From Hyphococcus sp. (GTDB taxonomy: Bacteria > Pseudomonadota > Alphaproteobacteria > Caulobacterales > Parvularculaceae), in assembly GCA_028284345.1 (NCBI GenBank), contig JANQRY010000006.1, positions 641,513-705,512 on the forward strand: a stretch of 64,000 bases of DNA, in the 5' to 3' direction. The position numbers were made by a program, and so were the translations under genes. Positions 18,908 to 28,047 of the stretch are shown here, piece by piece. The first letter of the stretch is position 1, and every line of letters begins with the position of its first letter. Under the pieces are notes generated by a model. It was given only the letters and a program-made list of their open reading frames with translations. It was not told the origin of the DNA and did no database searches.

Positions 18908-19543
18908 ATGTTCATGTCCCGCGTACGCATTTTCGCCGCCCTTCTCGCCGCCTCCTCCATGGCGCCGGCCTACGCCCAGGAAACGGACGAAGACGCCGCC
19001 GCCGAAACGGAGGTCAGCCGCATCGACGGCGCGGTTGAATTCGCCAAGGCCCTGACCGCCGACGCCACGGTCGCCCTCACCGACGAAGAGGCCGACGAGG
19101 CGACGCAGCTTGCGAATTTTCAGGAGGTGTTGTCGGAGGGTCTCGCCCTTGAGACCATCGGCAAATTCATGCTCGGCGAAACCCGCGCCGACATGACCGA
19201 CGAACAGACCGCGCGTTATAACGCCGTCTTCCCGAACTACATCACCAAGCTCTACGCCGAACAGTTCGACGAAATCGTCGGCAAGCCGCTGGAGGTCATG
19301 GACGCTCGGGAGATCGGCCGCAGGGATGTGATCGTGCGCACGCAATTCGAGCGGACCGACGACGGGCCCATCCTCGTCGACTGGCGCGTGCGGGAACTGA
19401 AGTCCGGCGAACGCAAGGCCATCGACATCATCGTCCAGGGCGTCTCCATCATGCTCGTCAAGCGTGAAGAGTTCTCGTCCTTCATTGCCATGAACGGCGT
19501 CGATGCGCTGCTGGAAAGGCTTGAGCAGGAAGCCGGGGTTTAG
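18908..19543 (+). CDS. hpnM: Hopanoid biosynthesis-associated protein HpnM (MlaC/Ttg2D-like)
   Basis: Periplasmic lipid-binding protein of 211 aa from the toluene-tolerance Ttg2/MlaC family. It has a signal peptide (about residues 1-21, ending AYA before QETDED). The core IGKFMLGETRADMTDEQTAR ... YAEQFDEIVG ... RREIGRRDVIVRTQF-like region is typical of MlaC proteins. The ATG at 18908 has AGGA nine bases upstream and gives a clean signal peptide; an in-frame start 60 bases earlier does not. It follows hpnN, probably in one operon, and is convergent with the prenyl synthase gene. Confidence 0.88.
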   Translation: MFMSRVRIFAALLAASSMAPAYAQETDEDAAAETEVSRIDGAVEFAKALTADATVALTDEEADEATQLANFQEVLSEGLALETIGKFMLGETRADMTDEQTARYNAVFPNYITKLYAEQFDEIVGKPLEVMDAREIGRRDVIVRTQFERTDDGPILVDWRVRELKSGERKAIDIIVQGVSIMLVKREEFSSFIAMNGVDALLERLEQEAGV

Positions 19544-19568
19544 GCCGCCGCTCCGTCATCCCATCGAA

Positions 19569-20456
19569 CTAACTCTTCCGCTGAAACACAAAGTCCGCCG
19601 CCCCTTTGAGCGGCGCGGCGCGCACCCCGAAGCGGTCGAGATGGGCTTTGCAGGAGTCCACGAGGTCCGCCGCCTTTGACTTGGCGCCGTCCATCCCCAG
19701 CAATTTAATAAAAGTCGCCTTGTCCATTTCCGCATCCTGACCGGCGGGCTTGCCGAGGGTTTCCGCGTCCTGGGTCGCATCGAGAATGTCGTCGACAATC
19801 TGGAAGGCGAGCCCCAGATCTTCGGCGTAGGCCGTGAGCGCCGCGATCTCGTCGTCCGTTCCCTCCCCGACGACGCCGCCCCCGACCGCGCCGAAGCGGA
19901 TCAGCGCCCCGGTTTTAAGGCGCTGCAATTCCTCAATGCCGGCGAGATCGAAGTCCTTTTGCTCCGCATAGATATCGATCATCTGCCCGCCGACCATGCC
20001 GTCCTTGCCGGCGGCCCGCGCCAGTTCCAGCGCGAGACGGCAGCGCACCGCGCCGCTCGGATGCGTCGCCTCTTCGGCGAGGACTTCAAAAGCCTGCGTC
20101 AGCAGCGCGTCGCCGGCGAGAATGGCCGTCGCGTCGTCGAATTTTTTGTGCACCGACGGGCGGCCGCGGCGAAGATCGGAATCATCCATCGCCGGCAAGT
20201 CGTCATGGATGAGCGAATAGCAGTGGATCATCTCCACGGCGCAGCCGACCCGGATCGAGCGCGCGCGGGGACAGTCGAACATATCCGCCGCCGCGATGAC
20301 GAGGAACGGGCGCAGGCGCTTGCCGCCGTCAAGAGCGCCCCAGCGCATGGCGTCGGCGACCCGGCCGAGCGGCCCCTCGCGCGACGGCAGGAATTCATCG
20401 AGCGCCGTCTCGATCAGGCCGGCGGTTTCCTTGATGGTGGATTGGAAGTCTGACAT
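19569..20456 (-). CDS. ispA: Polyprenyl diphosphate synthase (farnesyl/geranyl diphosphate synthase type)
   Basis: Condenses isopentenyl diphosphate with allylic diphosphates, 295 aa. The first aspartate-rich motif is in LIHDDLPAMDDSD and the second in FQIVDDILDATQD; GGKRLRP binds IPP. Length and motifs fit the IspA class of short-chain synthases, giving FPP for squalene and quinone synthesis. It sits among hpn genes, so it probably feeds HpnC/D/E. The exact chain length is inferred. The symbol is by family resemblance. Confidence 0.85.
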   Translation of the reverse strand: MSDFQSTIKETAGLIETALDEFLPSREGPLGRVADAMRWGALDGGKRLRPFLVIAAADMFDCPRARSIRVGCAVEMIHCYSLIHDDLPAMDDSDLRRGRPSVHKKFDDATAILAGDALLTQAFEVLAEEATHPSGAVRCRLALELARAAGKDGMVGGQMIDIYAEQKDFDLAGIEELQRLKTGALIRFGAVGGGVVGEGTDDEIAALTAYAEDLGLAFQIVDDILDATQDAETLGKPAGQDAEMDKATFIKLLGMDGAKSKAADLVDSCKAHLDRFGVRAAPLKGAADFVFQRKS

Positions 20457-20467
20457 CGGTCTTAAGT

Positions 20468-20499
20468 CCGCTCACGCCCGCAAAAGCGGGAGTGAGCGG
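20468..20499. terminator. Hairpin between the YbjN-like gene and ispA
   Basis: Arms CCGCTCACGCCCGC and GCGGGAGTGAGCGG around AAAA, with one mismatch. It lies just past the stop of the gene at 20532-21209 on the minus strand and before the ispA start. It lacks a clear U-tract, so it may be an attenuator or a repeat element rather than a full terminator. Confidence 0.45.
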
Positions 20500-20531
20500 G
20501 GGTTAGAGTCTTCAAAGGCAAAAATCCACCC

Positions 20532-21209
20532 TCACCGGCGGCCGTCGACGAAGCCTTCCCCGTCGCAGACCTCGCACGCCCGCGCAATCAGCCCGCGTTT
20601 GCCGCGCCCGCCGCAATCATCGCACATGACGCGGCTGGCGCGAGCCGCGCCGAGAAAGGTCGACAGCATGTCGATATCGCTTCTGGCCTCGCCCTCGATC
20701 GGCGCCGGCGGCGCCATATTGGTTGCAAATTTCCGCGCCGCGTCGAGTTTCGCCGCCGGGAAGGCGTCGGCCATGGAGGCGCTGTCCCCTTGCAACCGAT
20801 GAATGCAGAGGACGAGATCGCGCCGCCACTGCTCGATGATCAGGTTGAACTGGGTTTCGTCAAAGGCGCCCGCGACCTGCAGCCCGGCCATCAGAAAAAG
20901 ATCATTATTTTCTAGGGATGCGACGGAGATATGCAGGTTCTGGTTGAGCTGTTCGACGGCCTGCGCCGTGACCGGGAAGCCGACAAACCGGGCGAGAAAG
21001 CCGAGTTCCGACACCTGTTCCGAGCCCGGCCCGGTCTGCATCAGGGCGACGACGAAATTCACGCCGTTGTCCTGAACCCCATAGACCTTGAGCGGACCGT
21101 CCTCGCCCAACACGTCGACATCGCTGAACCGCCGCTTCAGCGCCGCCACAACGTCCCGCAGCGGCCACGCCGTATCGCCGGCGGCGCCGCCGGAAAACAA
21201 CTTGAACAT
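20532..21209 (-). CDS. YbjN-like protein with a C-terminal DnaJ-type zinc-finger segment
   Basis: A 225-aa protein not assigned to a named gene. The N-terminal two thirds (LKVYGVQDNGVNFVVALMQTGP ... ENNDLFLMAGLQV) resembles YbjN/type III chaperone-like folds. The C-terminus carries CDDCGGRGKRG and CEVCDGEGF, a pair of CxxCxGxG repeats like half of a DnaJ cysteine-rich domain, likely one zinc site. It is upstream of ispA on the same strand, separated by a hairpin, and divergent from ispH. The function is unknown; a chaperone-like role is only suggested by the finger. Confidence 0.65.
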   Translation of the reverse strand: MFKLFSGGAAGDTAWPLRDVVAALKRRFSDVDVLGEDGPLKVYGVQDNGVNFVVALMQTGPGSEQVSELGFLARFVGFPVTAQAVEQLNQNLHISVASLENNDLFLMAGLQVAGAFDETQFNLIIEQWRRDLVLCIHRLQGDSASMADAFPAAKLDAARKFATNMAPPAPIEGEARSDIDMLSTFLGAARASRVMCDDCGGRGKRGLIARACEVCDGEGFVDGRR

Positions 21210-21433
21210 GAAAACACCCCAAAAAAAGAAAGCCCCGAGCCGGCAAGGCTACACGAGTGATTCGGCGCCGCCAACATGACATCGCAGAAAGGATTGAACT
21301 TTTCCCCTCAACGCCTATTTTGCGTCGCAACAAGACGCAGGCTATATCCCGCAACGGATTGTGAGTGCGGGCCTGTTGCGAGCGCTTCGCAGCCATGGAA
21401 TAACGCAGCAACAAGTCAATGAGGGGACTGTCG

Positions 21434-22441
21434 ATGGCGTCCGCGCCGGTTGAACCAAAAGGCGAAGTCAAAGTCGTTCTGGCCCAGCCGCGCGGCTTCT
21501 GCGCCGGCGTCGAACGGGCCATCGACATCGTGGAACGGGCGCTGGAGAAATACGGCGCGCCGGTCTATGTGCGCCACGAGATTGTCCATAACAAATATGT
21601 CGTCGAGACCCTGCGCGAGCGGGGCGCGATCTTCGTTGAGGAAGTCGACGAAATCCCCACCGGCGCGGTGACCGTTTTTTCCGCCCACGGCGTTTCGAAG
21701 AAGGTCGAAGATGGCGCGTTGGTGCGCGAACTCGATGTCATCGACGCCACCTGTCCCCTCGTCACCAAGGTCCATAAGGAAGGCCGGCGCTACGCGGCGA
21801 AAGGCTACGACATTGTGCTGATCGGCCATATCGGCCATCCGGAAGTCGAAGGCACGCTGGGGCAGATCCCCGGCGCCGTTCACGTTATTTCCGAGCCGGA
21901 AGACGTCGCCGGCCTCGACGTCGCCGATCCGGACCGCGTCGCCTTCGTGACGCAGACAACACTCTCGGTAAACGACACCAAGGACGTAATCGCCGCGCTC
22001 AGGGAACGGTTCCCCAATATCATCGGTCCCGATACGCGCGACATCTGTTACGCTACGCAGAACCGCCAAACGGCGGTCATCGCCATGGCGAAGCAGGTCG
22101 ATCTTCTGCTTGTCGTCGGCGCTCATAACTCTTCGAACTCCAACCGCCTGCGCGAGATCGGCGAGAATTACGGCATCCCGTCCTTTCTCATTGAGGATGC
22201 ATCCATGTTCGATCCGGCCTGGCTCACCGACAAAGTAAAGACCGTCGGCGTCACCGCCGGGGCGTCTGCGCCGGAAAAGCTCGTTCTTGAGACCATTGAA
22301 CGGCTTAAAAACTATCGCGCCGTCACGGTCGAAACCCTCGACGGCGTTGAAGAAAACATTCATTTCAAATTGCCGCGCGAGCTTAGCGACGTGCCCCGAT
22401 CGGAAGACGCCATGAAGGCGTGGGCCGTGGGCGCCGTTTAA
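21434..22441 (+). CDS. ispH: 4-hydroxy-3-methylbut-2-enyl diphosphate reductase
   Basis: Last enzyme of the MEP pathway, a [4Fe-4S] protein making IPP and DMAPP. The three cluster cysteines are in QPRGFCAGV (Cys23), DATCPLV and DICYATQ; the 335-aa length is normal. The ATG at 21434 has GAGGGG eight bases upstream; an in-frame ATG 15 bases earlier has none. It is 27 bases upstream of hpnH and clearly in operon with it. Placement in the hopanoid cluster ties precursor supply to hopanoid output. Confidence 0.95.
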   Translation: MASAPVEPKGEVKVVLAQPRGFCAGVERAIDIVERALEKYGAPVYVRHEIVHNKYVVETLRERGAIFVEEVDEIPTGAVTVFSAHGVSKKVEDGALVRELDVIDATCPLVTKVHKEGRRYAAKGYDIVLIGHIGHPEVEGTLGQIPGAVHVISEPEDVAGLDVADPDRVAFVTQTTLSVNDTKDVIAALRERFPNIIGPDTRDICYATQNRQTAVIAMAKQVDLLLVVGAHNSSNSNRLREIGENYGIPSFLIEDASMFDPAWLTDKVKTVGVTAGASAPEKLVLETIERLKNYRAVTVETLDGVEENIHFKLPRELSDVPRSEDAMKAWAVGAV

Positions 22442-22468
22442 CGTTTAACCACAGGATCAAGGACGACC

Positions 22469-23623
22469 ATGTCAGTTTCCCTGCACCAGCAAGTCCGCGT
22501 CGGCGCTTACGTTGCGAAACAAACGCTGCTCGGCCGCGAGAAATATCCGCTGGTCCTGTTTTTAGAGCCGCTCTTTCGCTGCAACCTCGCCTGTCCCGGC
22601 TGCGGCAAGATCGACTATCCGGCGCCGATCCTGAACAAGCGCCTTTCCGTCAAAGAATGCCTCGACGCCGTTGACGAATGCGGCGCGCCGGTTGTCGCCG
22701 TTCCCGGCGGCGAGCCGCTGATCCACAAAGAGATCGGCGAGATCGTTGAAGGCATTGTCGCGCGCAAGAAGTTCGTCTCGCTCTGCACCAACGCGCTACT
22801 GCTCGAAAAGAAACTGCACCTCTTCAAGCCGTCGCCGTTTCTTTTCTTCTCCGTGCACCTCGATGGTCTTGAAGAAGAGCACGACAAGGCGGTCGATCAG
22901 AAAGGCACGTTCAAGATCGCCATCAAGGCGATCAAGGCGGCGCAGGAAAAAGGCTTTCAGGTCAACGTCAATGCGACGATCTTCGATAATATGACTGCGG
23001 AAATGGTCGCGGATTATCTCGACTTCGCGACGGACCTTGGCGTCAATATCTCGATCTCGCCAGGCTACGCCTACGAACGCGCGGAAGACCAGGAAAGCTT
23101 CCTGTCGCGTAAGAAAACGAAACAATTGTTCCGCGACATTTTTAAAATCGGCAAAGAGCGCGGGCGGGCGTGGAACCTGTCGCACTCATCGCTCTTCCTC
23201 AATTTCCTCGCCGGCAATGAGGAATATCACTGCACGCCCTGGGGCTCGCCCACGCGCAACGTCTTCGGCTGGCAGAAGCCGTGTTACCTCCTCGGCGAGG
23301 GCTACGTCTCCTCGTTCAGCGAACTGATGGAAACAACCGAGTGGGATCAGTACGGCACCGGCAAATACGAAAAATGCGCCAACTGCATGGCCCATTGCGG
23401 CTATGAACCGACGGCGGCCATGGATGCGGTGAAGAACCCGTTCAAAATGTTCCGCATTCCGAACATGTTCAAGATCAAGACCGAAGGTCCCATGGCGCCG
23501 GAGATCGACCTTTCGAAAGCGCGCCCCGCCGTCGACGTCCACGAAAAAATCGTCGCCGACGAAATGTCAAAGATCGAGCGCGAGAAAGAGACCGCGAAAG
23601 AGCGGACCGAGGTCGCGGCGTAG
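22469..23623 (+). CDS. hpnH: Adenosyl-hopanoid synthase, radical SAM protein HpnH
   Basis: Radical SAM enzyme that adds an adenosyl group to diploptene, the first step of extended (C35) hopanoid side-chain synthesis. The 4Fe-4S motif is RCNLACPGC (Cys38, Cys42, Cys45). Length (384 aa) and features such as HCTPWGSPTRNVFGWQKPCY and a C-terminal cysteine cluster (CANCMAHCGYEP) match HpnH. GGACG precedes the ATG. Its last 57 bases overlap hpnG on the opposite strand, and a hairpin terminator lies inside hpnG. Confidence 0.95.
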   Translation: MSVSLHQQVRVGAYVAKQTLLGREKYPLVLFLEPLFRCNLACPGCGKIDYPAPILNKRLSVKECLDAVDECGAPVVAVPGGEPLIHKEIGEIVEGIVARKKFVSLCTNALLLEKKLHLFKPSPFLFFSVHLDGLEEEHDKAVDQKGTFKIAIKAIKAAQEKGFQVNVNATIFDNMTAEMVADYLDFATDLGVNISISPGYAYERAEDQESFLSRKKTKQLFRDIFKIGKERGRAWNLSHSSLFLNFLAGNEEYHCTPWGSPTRNVFGWQKPCYLLGEGYVSSFSELMETTEWDQYGTGKYEKCANCMAHCGYEPTAAMDAVKNPFKMFRIPNMFKIKTEGPMAPEIDLSKARPAVDVHEKIVADEMSKIEREKETAKERTEVAA

Positions 23624-24262
23624 CCGCGCCAGCGCTTTTTCCGAATCGGACCCAAGCTTTAAAAGCGCCGGGAATTGCCCCGGCGCTTTCGCCGTTTCAA
23701 GAAGCGTTTTGAAAACGCGCGTCGATCCGTCCGGCGCCACGGCGCTCAGCGCCGCCGGCGGCAACGCGCGGCTCGCCGGGTCGGCGATGGCGCGAATGGC
23801 GGCAAAAGGCACGCGAAACTCAGCCGCAGCCTTGGCTGCGCCATGGCTCTCCATGTCGACGGCGATGGCTTCGTGATTGTAAAAAAGCGCGGCCTTGTGA
23901 TCGGCCGACTGAATGATGGCGTCAGAACCGAAAAGGGCGCCGGTCTGCGCTGCGTTCTCTGAAAGAGTCTTACGCGCGGCGCTCAAGAGATAGGGTTCCG
24001 CGTGATAGCGAACGCCAGAGTCGTCGGCGATTACTTCATTGCCGAAGACGAGATCGCCCGGCGAGAGCGCCGGATCGAGCCCGCCGGAAACGCCAACGGA
24101 GATCACCGCCGCCGCGCCATCCTGGCAGGCAACGCGCGCCAACTCGTAGGCACGCCCCGCATCGGCGCCGGAAACTCCGACGCGAACTTTTTCGTCCCCG
24201 ACGGATTTTCCGACGACAGCGGCCTCAGATTTCAGCCCGCAAATGACGGCAATGAAGCTCAT
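23567..24262 (-). CDS. hpnG: Hopanoid-associated nucleosidase/phosphorylase HpnG
   Basis: Nucleoside phosphorylase-fold enzyme of 231 aa that removes adenine from adenosylhopane, giving the ribosyl- or phosphoribosyl-hopane intermediate. It shows the early VISVGVSGGLDPALSPGD and the ribose/base motif AVDMESHGAAKAAAEF near residue 140. The 3' end overlaps hpnH tail-to-tail by 57 bases. The ATG at 24262 gives the usual N-terminus (MSFIAVICGLKSEA); an in-frame TTG lies 18 bases upstream. Confidence 0.88.
   Translation of the reverse strand: MSFIAVICGLKSEAAVVGKSVGDEKVRVGVSGADAGRAYELARVACQDGAAAVISVGVSGGLDPALSPGDLVFGNEVIADDSGVRYHAEPYLLSAARKTLSENAAQTGALFGSDAIIQSADHKAALFYNHEAIAVDMESHGAAKAAAEFRVPFAAIRAIADPASRALPPAALSAVAPDGSTRVFKTLLETAKAPGQFPALLKLGSDSEKALARLRRDLGPLFRGLFLALDL
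23662..23689 (+). terminator. hpnH terminator hairpin embedded in the hpnG coding region
   Basis: A perfect 11-base stem, AAAGCGCCGGG with CCCGGCGCTTT, around a six-base loop, 38 bases after the hpnH stop. It lies inside the hpnG reading frame on the other strand, so the sequence serves two purposes. The U-tract is short (TTTC), so strength is uncertain. Confidence 0.55.
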
Positions 24263-24360
24263 GCCTTCATCTACAGACAAAATGCGACGCTTATCCAGCG
24301 AAAATCCGAACTCTGTGATTACAACCGGACTTCAGGCCAACTGTTAACTGTTACGAGCCT

Positions 24361-25677
24361 TCAAAATTCGTGCGTCATATCCGGCATTCTCCGCTCTGGA
24401 TTAGTGGCCGTTTCGACATTATCGCGCTCATTACTGTCGTTATTGTTGTCATCGTTATCGCTGCCCTCACGATTATCGTCATCGCCACTTTCAGGACGCC
24501 TCAAACGATCTGTGTGTGTAGTTTTGGCTCTCTCGATGGCTTTTGAAGCCGCCTCAAGCCCAGCGTCAATTCGGCATTGATCGTGAAATCGGATTGCATC
24601 ACGCATTGCCGCTTCCAGCGGGTATCGTGCAACGCTGGTTACACCAAGCCGCTGGGCAGATTTATCCGTTTCCCTGTCTATGCCTGGGACAGGTTTCGTA
24701 TCGGTCCAAGTTGGTGTTTTTTTCTTCGTATTTTTTTCTTTTTTATCTTCCTTATCGCTCGATCGCTCCGCAGTTTGCACTAGGAATCCGTCTTCTATTG
24801 GAACGCTTCGGCCGTGGATTACATTTAGATTTGTCGCTTTATCCCAGCCAAGAATTGCAGAAATACCTTGAAAACTTCGCAATTGCGGGTCGAGTTCTGG
24901 CGGCACGCCTGTGTCAGACTCAGAGCCTTCGTCCTGTTCAAACAAAAAGAAACGTCTTCGATTGATGTCGATAAGCATTTCTTCGCGCGCTAAATCAATA
25001 CCCGCATTTACAGTACGTACAGCGGCGTTTTGCAATACTTGCTCGTTGTATTCCGACTGCCATCCCTGAACAATTGTAGAAGCCCCCGAAAGCGCACGAA
25101 TTGTTGTTGTGTCTTTGAAGATCGTTGCCAAACCGGATAAGAGCTGGGCAGTCACTCCTGCACCAAGATTAACTCCGGCGGCGATATCAGCCAAGTTTAA
25201 CTTAAAAGCCCGGCAGAAATCTTCCGAATGCAACATAATCGTGTCTTGAATATCATTACGCCGCATCGCCAACGCAATACTCTGCGCAGCTTTGCGTGCG
25301 GTTTTATCGTTTTGACCCGTAAGTTTATCAACTTCAGCATCTAGTAGATCTGGTGTTACAACTTTTTTTGGCTTTGCGATTACGAGCTCTCGGTAATAGT
25401 CAAATTCTGCTGATGACAGGTAGTATGTTTGAAACACACTCAGCGCACAGGTAAATTCTTCCGAAGCAGATGGCTGTTTGTCCCTGTAACAACTGCCTTT
25501 GATTTTGAAACGACGTTGTTCGGGATCCACCAGGTTAGTTAGATCGATTTTTCCGAGCGCGTCATCTTCATAAACAATTCTTGCGCCAGTGAAATTTACT
25601 ACGCGGTCACTTGTCTCACACCCGGCAATTGCGAGCGCACTGACCCCTAAGGCTAAGGCGAGTTTTTTGGATTTCAT
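24361..25677 (-). CDS. Large lipoprotein of unknown function, foreign-looking insert in the hpn region
   Basis: A 438-aa protein with a lipoprotein signal (KKLALALGVSALAIAGC, lipidated Cys20). The middle has long amphipathic helices and a glycine/alanine segment (IAAGVNLGAGVTAQLLSGLA). The C-terminal quarter is charged and of low complexity (runs of D/N/E/K near residues 310-325 and 395-420). Base composition is clearly lower in G+C than in the hpn genes on either side, and the 217-base gap upstream is AT-rich, which suggests acquisition. No family is recognised. It separates hpnG from hpnE. Confidence 0.7.
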   Translation of the reverse strand: MKSKKLALALGVSALAIAGCETSDRVVNFTGARIVYEDDALGKIDLTNLVDPEQRRFKIKGSCYRDKQPSASEEFTCALSVFQTYYLSSAEFDYYRELVIAKPKKVVTPDLLDAEVDKLTGQNDKTARKAAQSIALAMRRNDIQDTIMLHSEDFCRAFKLNLADIAAGVNLGAGVTAQLLSGLATIFKDTTTIRALSGASTIVQGWQSEYNEQVLQNAAVRTVNAGIDLAREEMLIDINRRRFFLFEQDEGSESDTGVPPELDPQLRSFQGISAILGWDKATNLNVIHGRSVPIEDGFLVQTAERSSDKEDKKEKNTKKKTPTWTDTKPVPGIDRETDKSAQRLGVTSVARYPLEAAMRDAIRFHDQCRIDAGLEAASKAIERAKTTHTDRLRRPESGDDDNREGSDNDDNNNDSNERDNVETATNPERRMPDMTHEF

Positions 25678-25894
25678 AACTACCCCCAGATAAATCCCCG
25701 GGGCATAAAATCATCTTTTCCAATCAATGCAAATAAGTTTTTCGAGTATAGAACATCTATATTTAACTCTTAAGAATTATTTCCTCTTGCAGATAATTTT
25801 TATTATATGACAAAAGTATTTGGACTAACCTATTGTTTGCGCGAGCGCTTGCGCAGTTTTCCACATGTGGAAGGAGTGACGCCCTCAGGTCGAC

Positions 25895-27175
25895 TTAAAA
25901 AGTTTTCCCCAGCGCCAACCCCGCCGCCTTATCCCCTGACCGGATCGAGCCTTCAATGGTCGCCGGGACGCCGGTGTCGGTGTGATCGCCGGCGAGGAAG
26001 AGGTTGCGATAGTGCGTTTCCGGCTTGAGGCGTTTGCGGACGCCCGCCGGCGACTGGTCGGGGGTCGCGCGTTTTTCCCGGATAACGCGCGCATATTTAT
26101 AGGCCTCATCGCCGAGGCCCAGGGCGATGCGCACCTCGCTCCATATCTGCGCAACGACCTTTTCATTGGGGACGTCGTCGGCGCCCAGCGCGTCCGCCGC
26201 CGATGTGGTTACGGAGACGACGTCGTCGCGCATGAAAACCCATTGGGCGAGACTGCCGATGAGGGCGATAAACGCGCTGTCCGTGGCGCGGCGGTTCTGG
26301 TAGGGCTCGCGCAATCGGAAATGCACATTAAGGATCGACGCGTCGTCCGCAGGCGGATCGAGCTCCGGCATGATCTGCTTCAGCCGCGTCGGCGGGATGG
26401 CGAAAATCACCTGATCGCCCTCCTCCAGATTGACGCTTTCATCGGCAAAGTTCAGGCTCTGAACCGCACCGCCTTCCATCCATGCATGGCGAAGTCTCGC
26501 ATTGAAGCGAAGAAGGCCGCCGTTCTTTTCGATAAATTGTACGGCCGGGTCGATAAAAGCGGGGCCAAGGCCCGATTTCGCCACCAACGGCGTCGATGCG
26601 GCGCCGCCCAGGAGAAACGTCTCGCGAATGACGCTCCAGAGCAGTTTCGCCGAGCCCCGCGCCGGCGTCGTGTTAAGGACGGCAAGCGTCAACGGCTCCC
26701 AGAAATTCTCAAACAGCGGCGATTTCTCATCAACAATATCCGCGACTGTTTTGTCAGAATCCGCAAAGGCGATCGCCGCAGCCTTTACATAGTCGAAAAG
26801 CCCGGTGTTCGGAACGCGTGTTTCTTCGTTGAAAATCCAAGACGGGACAACGCCGTCATTAATTTGGATCGTCCATCGCGCTTTCGTTCGCACATCAACG
26901 AAAGGATAGATCGCCCCCTCCGGCCAGATCAGCGGTTTCGGCGAGCCGATGCGGTCGAGATAGGAAAGCGCCGACTTGTTGCCGGACATAATAAGGTGGT
27001 TGCCGTTGTCGATATGGCGGTCGAGATGCCTGTCGTAGAACGACCGGCAGCGCCCGCCGGCCTGCCCTGCGCTTTCGTAAACCGTTACGGGGACGCCTGC
27101 TTCCGTCAGACGAACGGCGGCCGACAATCCGGAAAGCCCCGCCCCGATGATGTGAACGCGCGGCATTGCGTTCAT
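25895..27175 (-). CDS. hpnE: Hydroxysqualene dehydroxylase HpnE
   Basis: FAD-dependent amine-oxidase-fold enzyme of 426 aa that reduces hydroxysqualene to squalene, last of the three steps of HpnC-HpnD-HpnE. An N-terminal Rossmann motif (IIGAGLSGLSAAVRL) is followed by a typical VYESAGQAGGRCRSF stretch; the C-terminal NLFLAGDHTDTGVPATIEGSI is the second FAD contact. The ATG overlaps the hpnD stop by four bases (ATGA), so the three genes are co-translated. Confidence 0.93.
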   Translation of the reverse strand: MNAMPRVHIIGAGLSGLSAAVRLTEAGVPVTVYESAGQAGGRCRSFYDRHLDRHIDNGNHLIMSGNKSALSYLDRIGSPKPLIWPEGAIYPFVDVRTKARWTIQINDGVVPSWIFNEETRVPNTGLFDYVKAAAIAFADSDKTVADIVDEKSPLFENFWEPLTLAVLNTTPARGSAKLLWSVIRETFLLGGAASTPLVAKSGLGPAFIDPAVQFIEKNGGLLRFNARLRHAWMEGGAVQSLNFADESVNLEEGDQVIFAIPPTRLKQIMPELDPPADDASILNVHFRLREPYQNRRATDSAFIALIGSLAQWVFMRDDVVSVTTSAADALGADDVPNEKVVAQIWSEVRIALGLGDEAYKYARVIREKRATPDQSPAGVRKRLKPETHYRNLFLAGDHTDTGVPATIEGSIRSGDKAAGLALGKTF

Positions 27176-28047
27176 CCTGACCTGGTTTTCGGCGCAAAAA
27201 ACCAGCGGGCGGCGATCATCAGTTTTTCAAGCTTCGAAATCGTCACGCGAGGCTGACCGTTGGCCCAGCCGCGCGCCGTCATCTTGTCGAGATAGCGCTC
27301 GTAAACGCCCATCATCAACAGGGCCGGTCTCAACACCCGCCAGTCAAGATCGGCCAGCGCAGCCCGCGTCGCCGCAAATTTCTCGCGCGCCATCCGCGCA
27401 ATCTCTTCGCGCACGGATGGCAGGCCCGGCGCATCGACGATATCGTCGGGCGTCATCGGACAGCCATGCTTTTCCAGAAGCTCCCGCGGCAGATAGAGCC
27501 GGCCGTCATCCGCGTCCTGTTCAATGTCGCGCAGGATATTCGTCATCTGCAGCGCGTCGCCCAGCGACAACGCAAAGTCGTCCGCCGTTTTATTTCGCGG
27601 CGCCCCGAAGACCGGCATCGACAACATGCCGACGGCACCCGCGGCGCGGCGCGTATAGGCGAGAAATTGATCAAGGCTCGGCGCAACCACAGGCCCCGCC
27701 GCATCCATCTCCATGCCTTCTATGACAAGGACGAATTCCTCACGGGACAGGCCAAAGCGCCGTACGACATCTTTCAGGGCGAGGCCGGTCGGCGTTTGCG
27801 GCGCGCCGGCGAAGATGCGGTCCACCTCGCGCCGCCATTCGGCGAGGCCCGCCATCTTTGTGTCGCGGTCGCCGCCCTCATCGGCGATATCGTCGACTTC
27901 GCGACAGAACGCATAAATAGCGTACATCGCTTCGCGACGCTCGCGCGAGAGAATACGCATCCCGGCGCCGAACGACGTCTTTGACCGCCTGACGGTTTCC
28001 GCCGCGTGGCGGCGCGCTTCATCCAGTGTCAGTTCCGTCGCGCTCAT
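27172..28047 (-). CDS. hpnD: Presqualene diphosphate synthase HpnD
   Basis: Head-to-head prenyl synthase of 291 aa that joins two FPP into presqualene diphosphate. The two aspartate-rich motifs are REVDDIADEGGDRD (about residue 70) and LRDIEQDADDGRLYLPRE (about 165). It overlaps hpnC upstream and hpnE downstream by four bases each, a typical squalene module for bacteria lacking eukaryote-type squalene synthase. Confidence 0.93.
   Translation of the reverse strand: MSATELTLDEARRHAAETVRRSKTSFGAGMRILSRERREAMYAIYAFCREVDDIADEGGDRDTKMAGLAEWRREVDRIFAGAPQTPTGLALKDVVRRFGLSREEFVLVIEGMEMDAAGPVVAPSLDQFLAYTRRAAGAVGMLSMPVFGAPRNKTADDFALSLGDALQMTNILRDIEQDADDGRLYLPRELLEKHGCPMTPDDIVDAPGLPSVREEIARMAREKFAATRAALADLDWRVLRPALLMMGVYERYLDKMTARGWANGQPRVTISKLEKLMIAARWFFAPKTRSG

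Noticed and set aside
24361..25677. The AT-rich lipoprotein as an additional hopanoid gene
   Set aside because: No similarity to any hpn product could be recognised; position alone is not enough.
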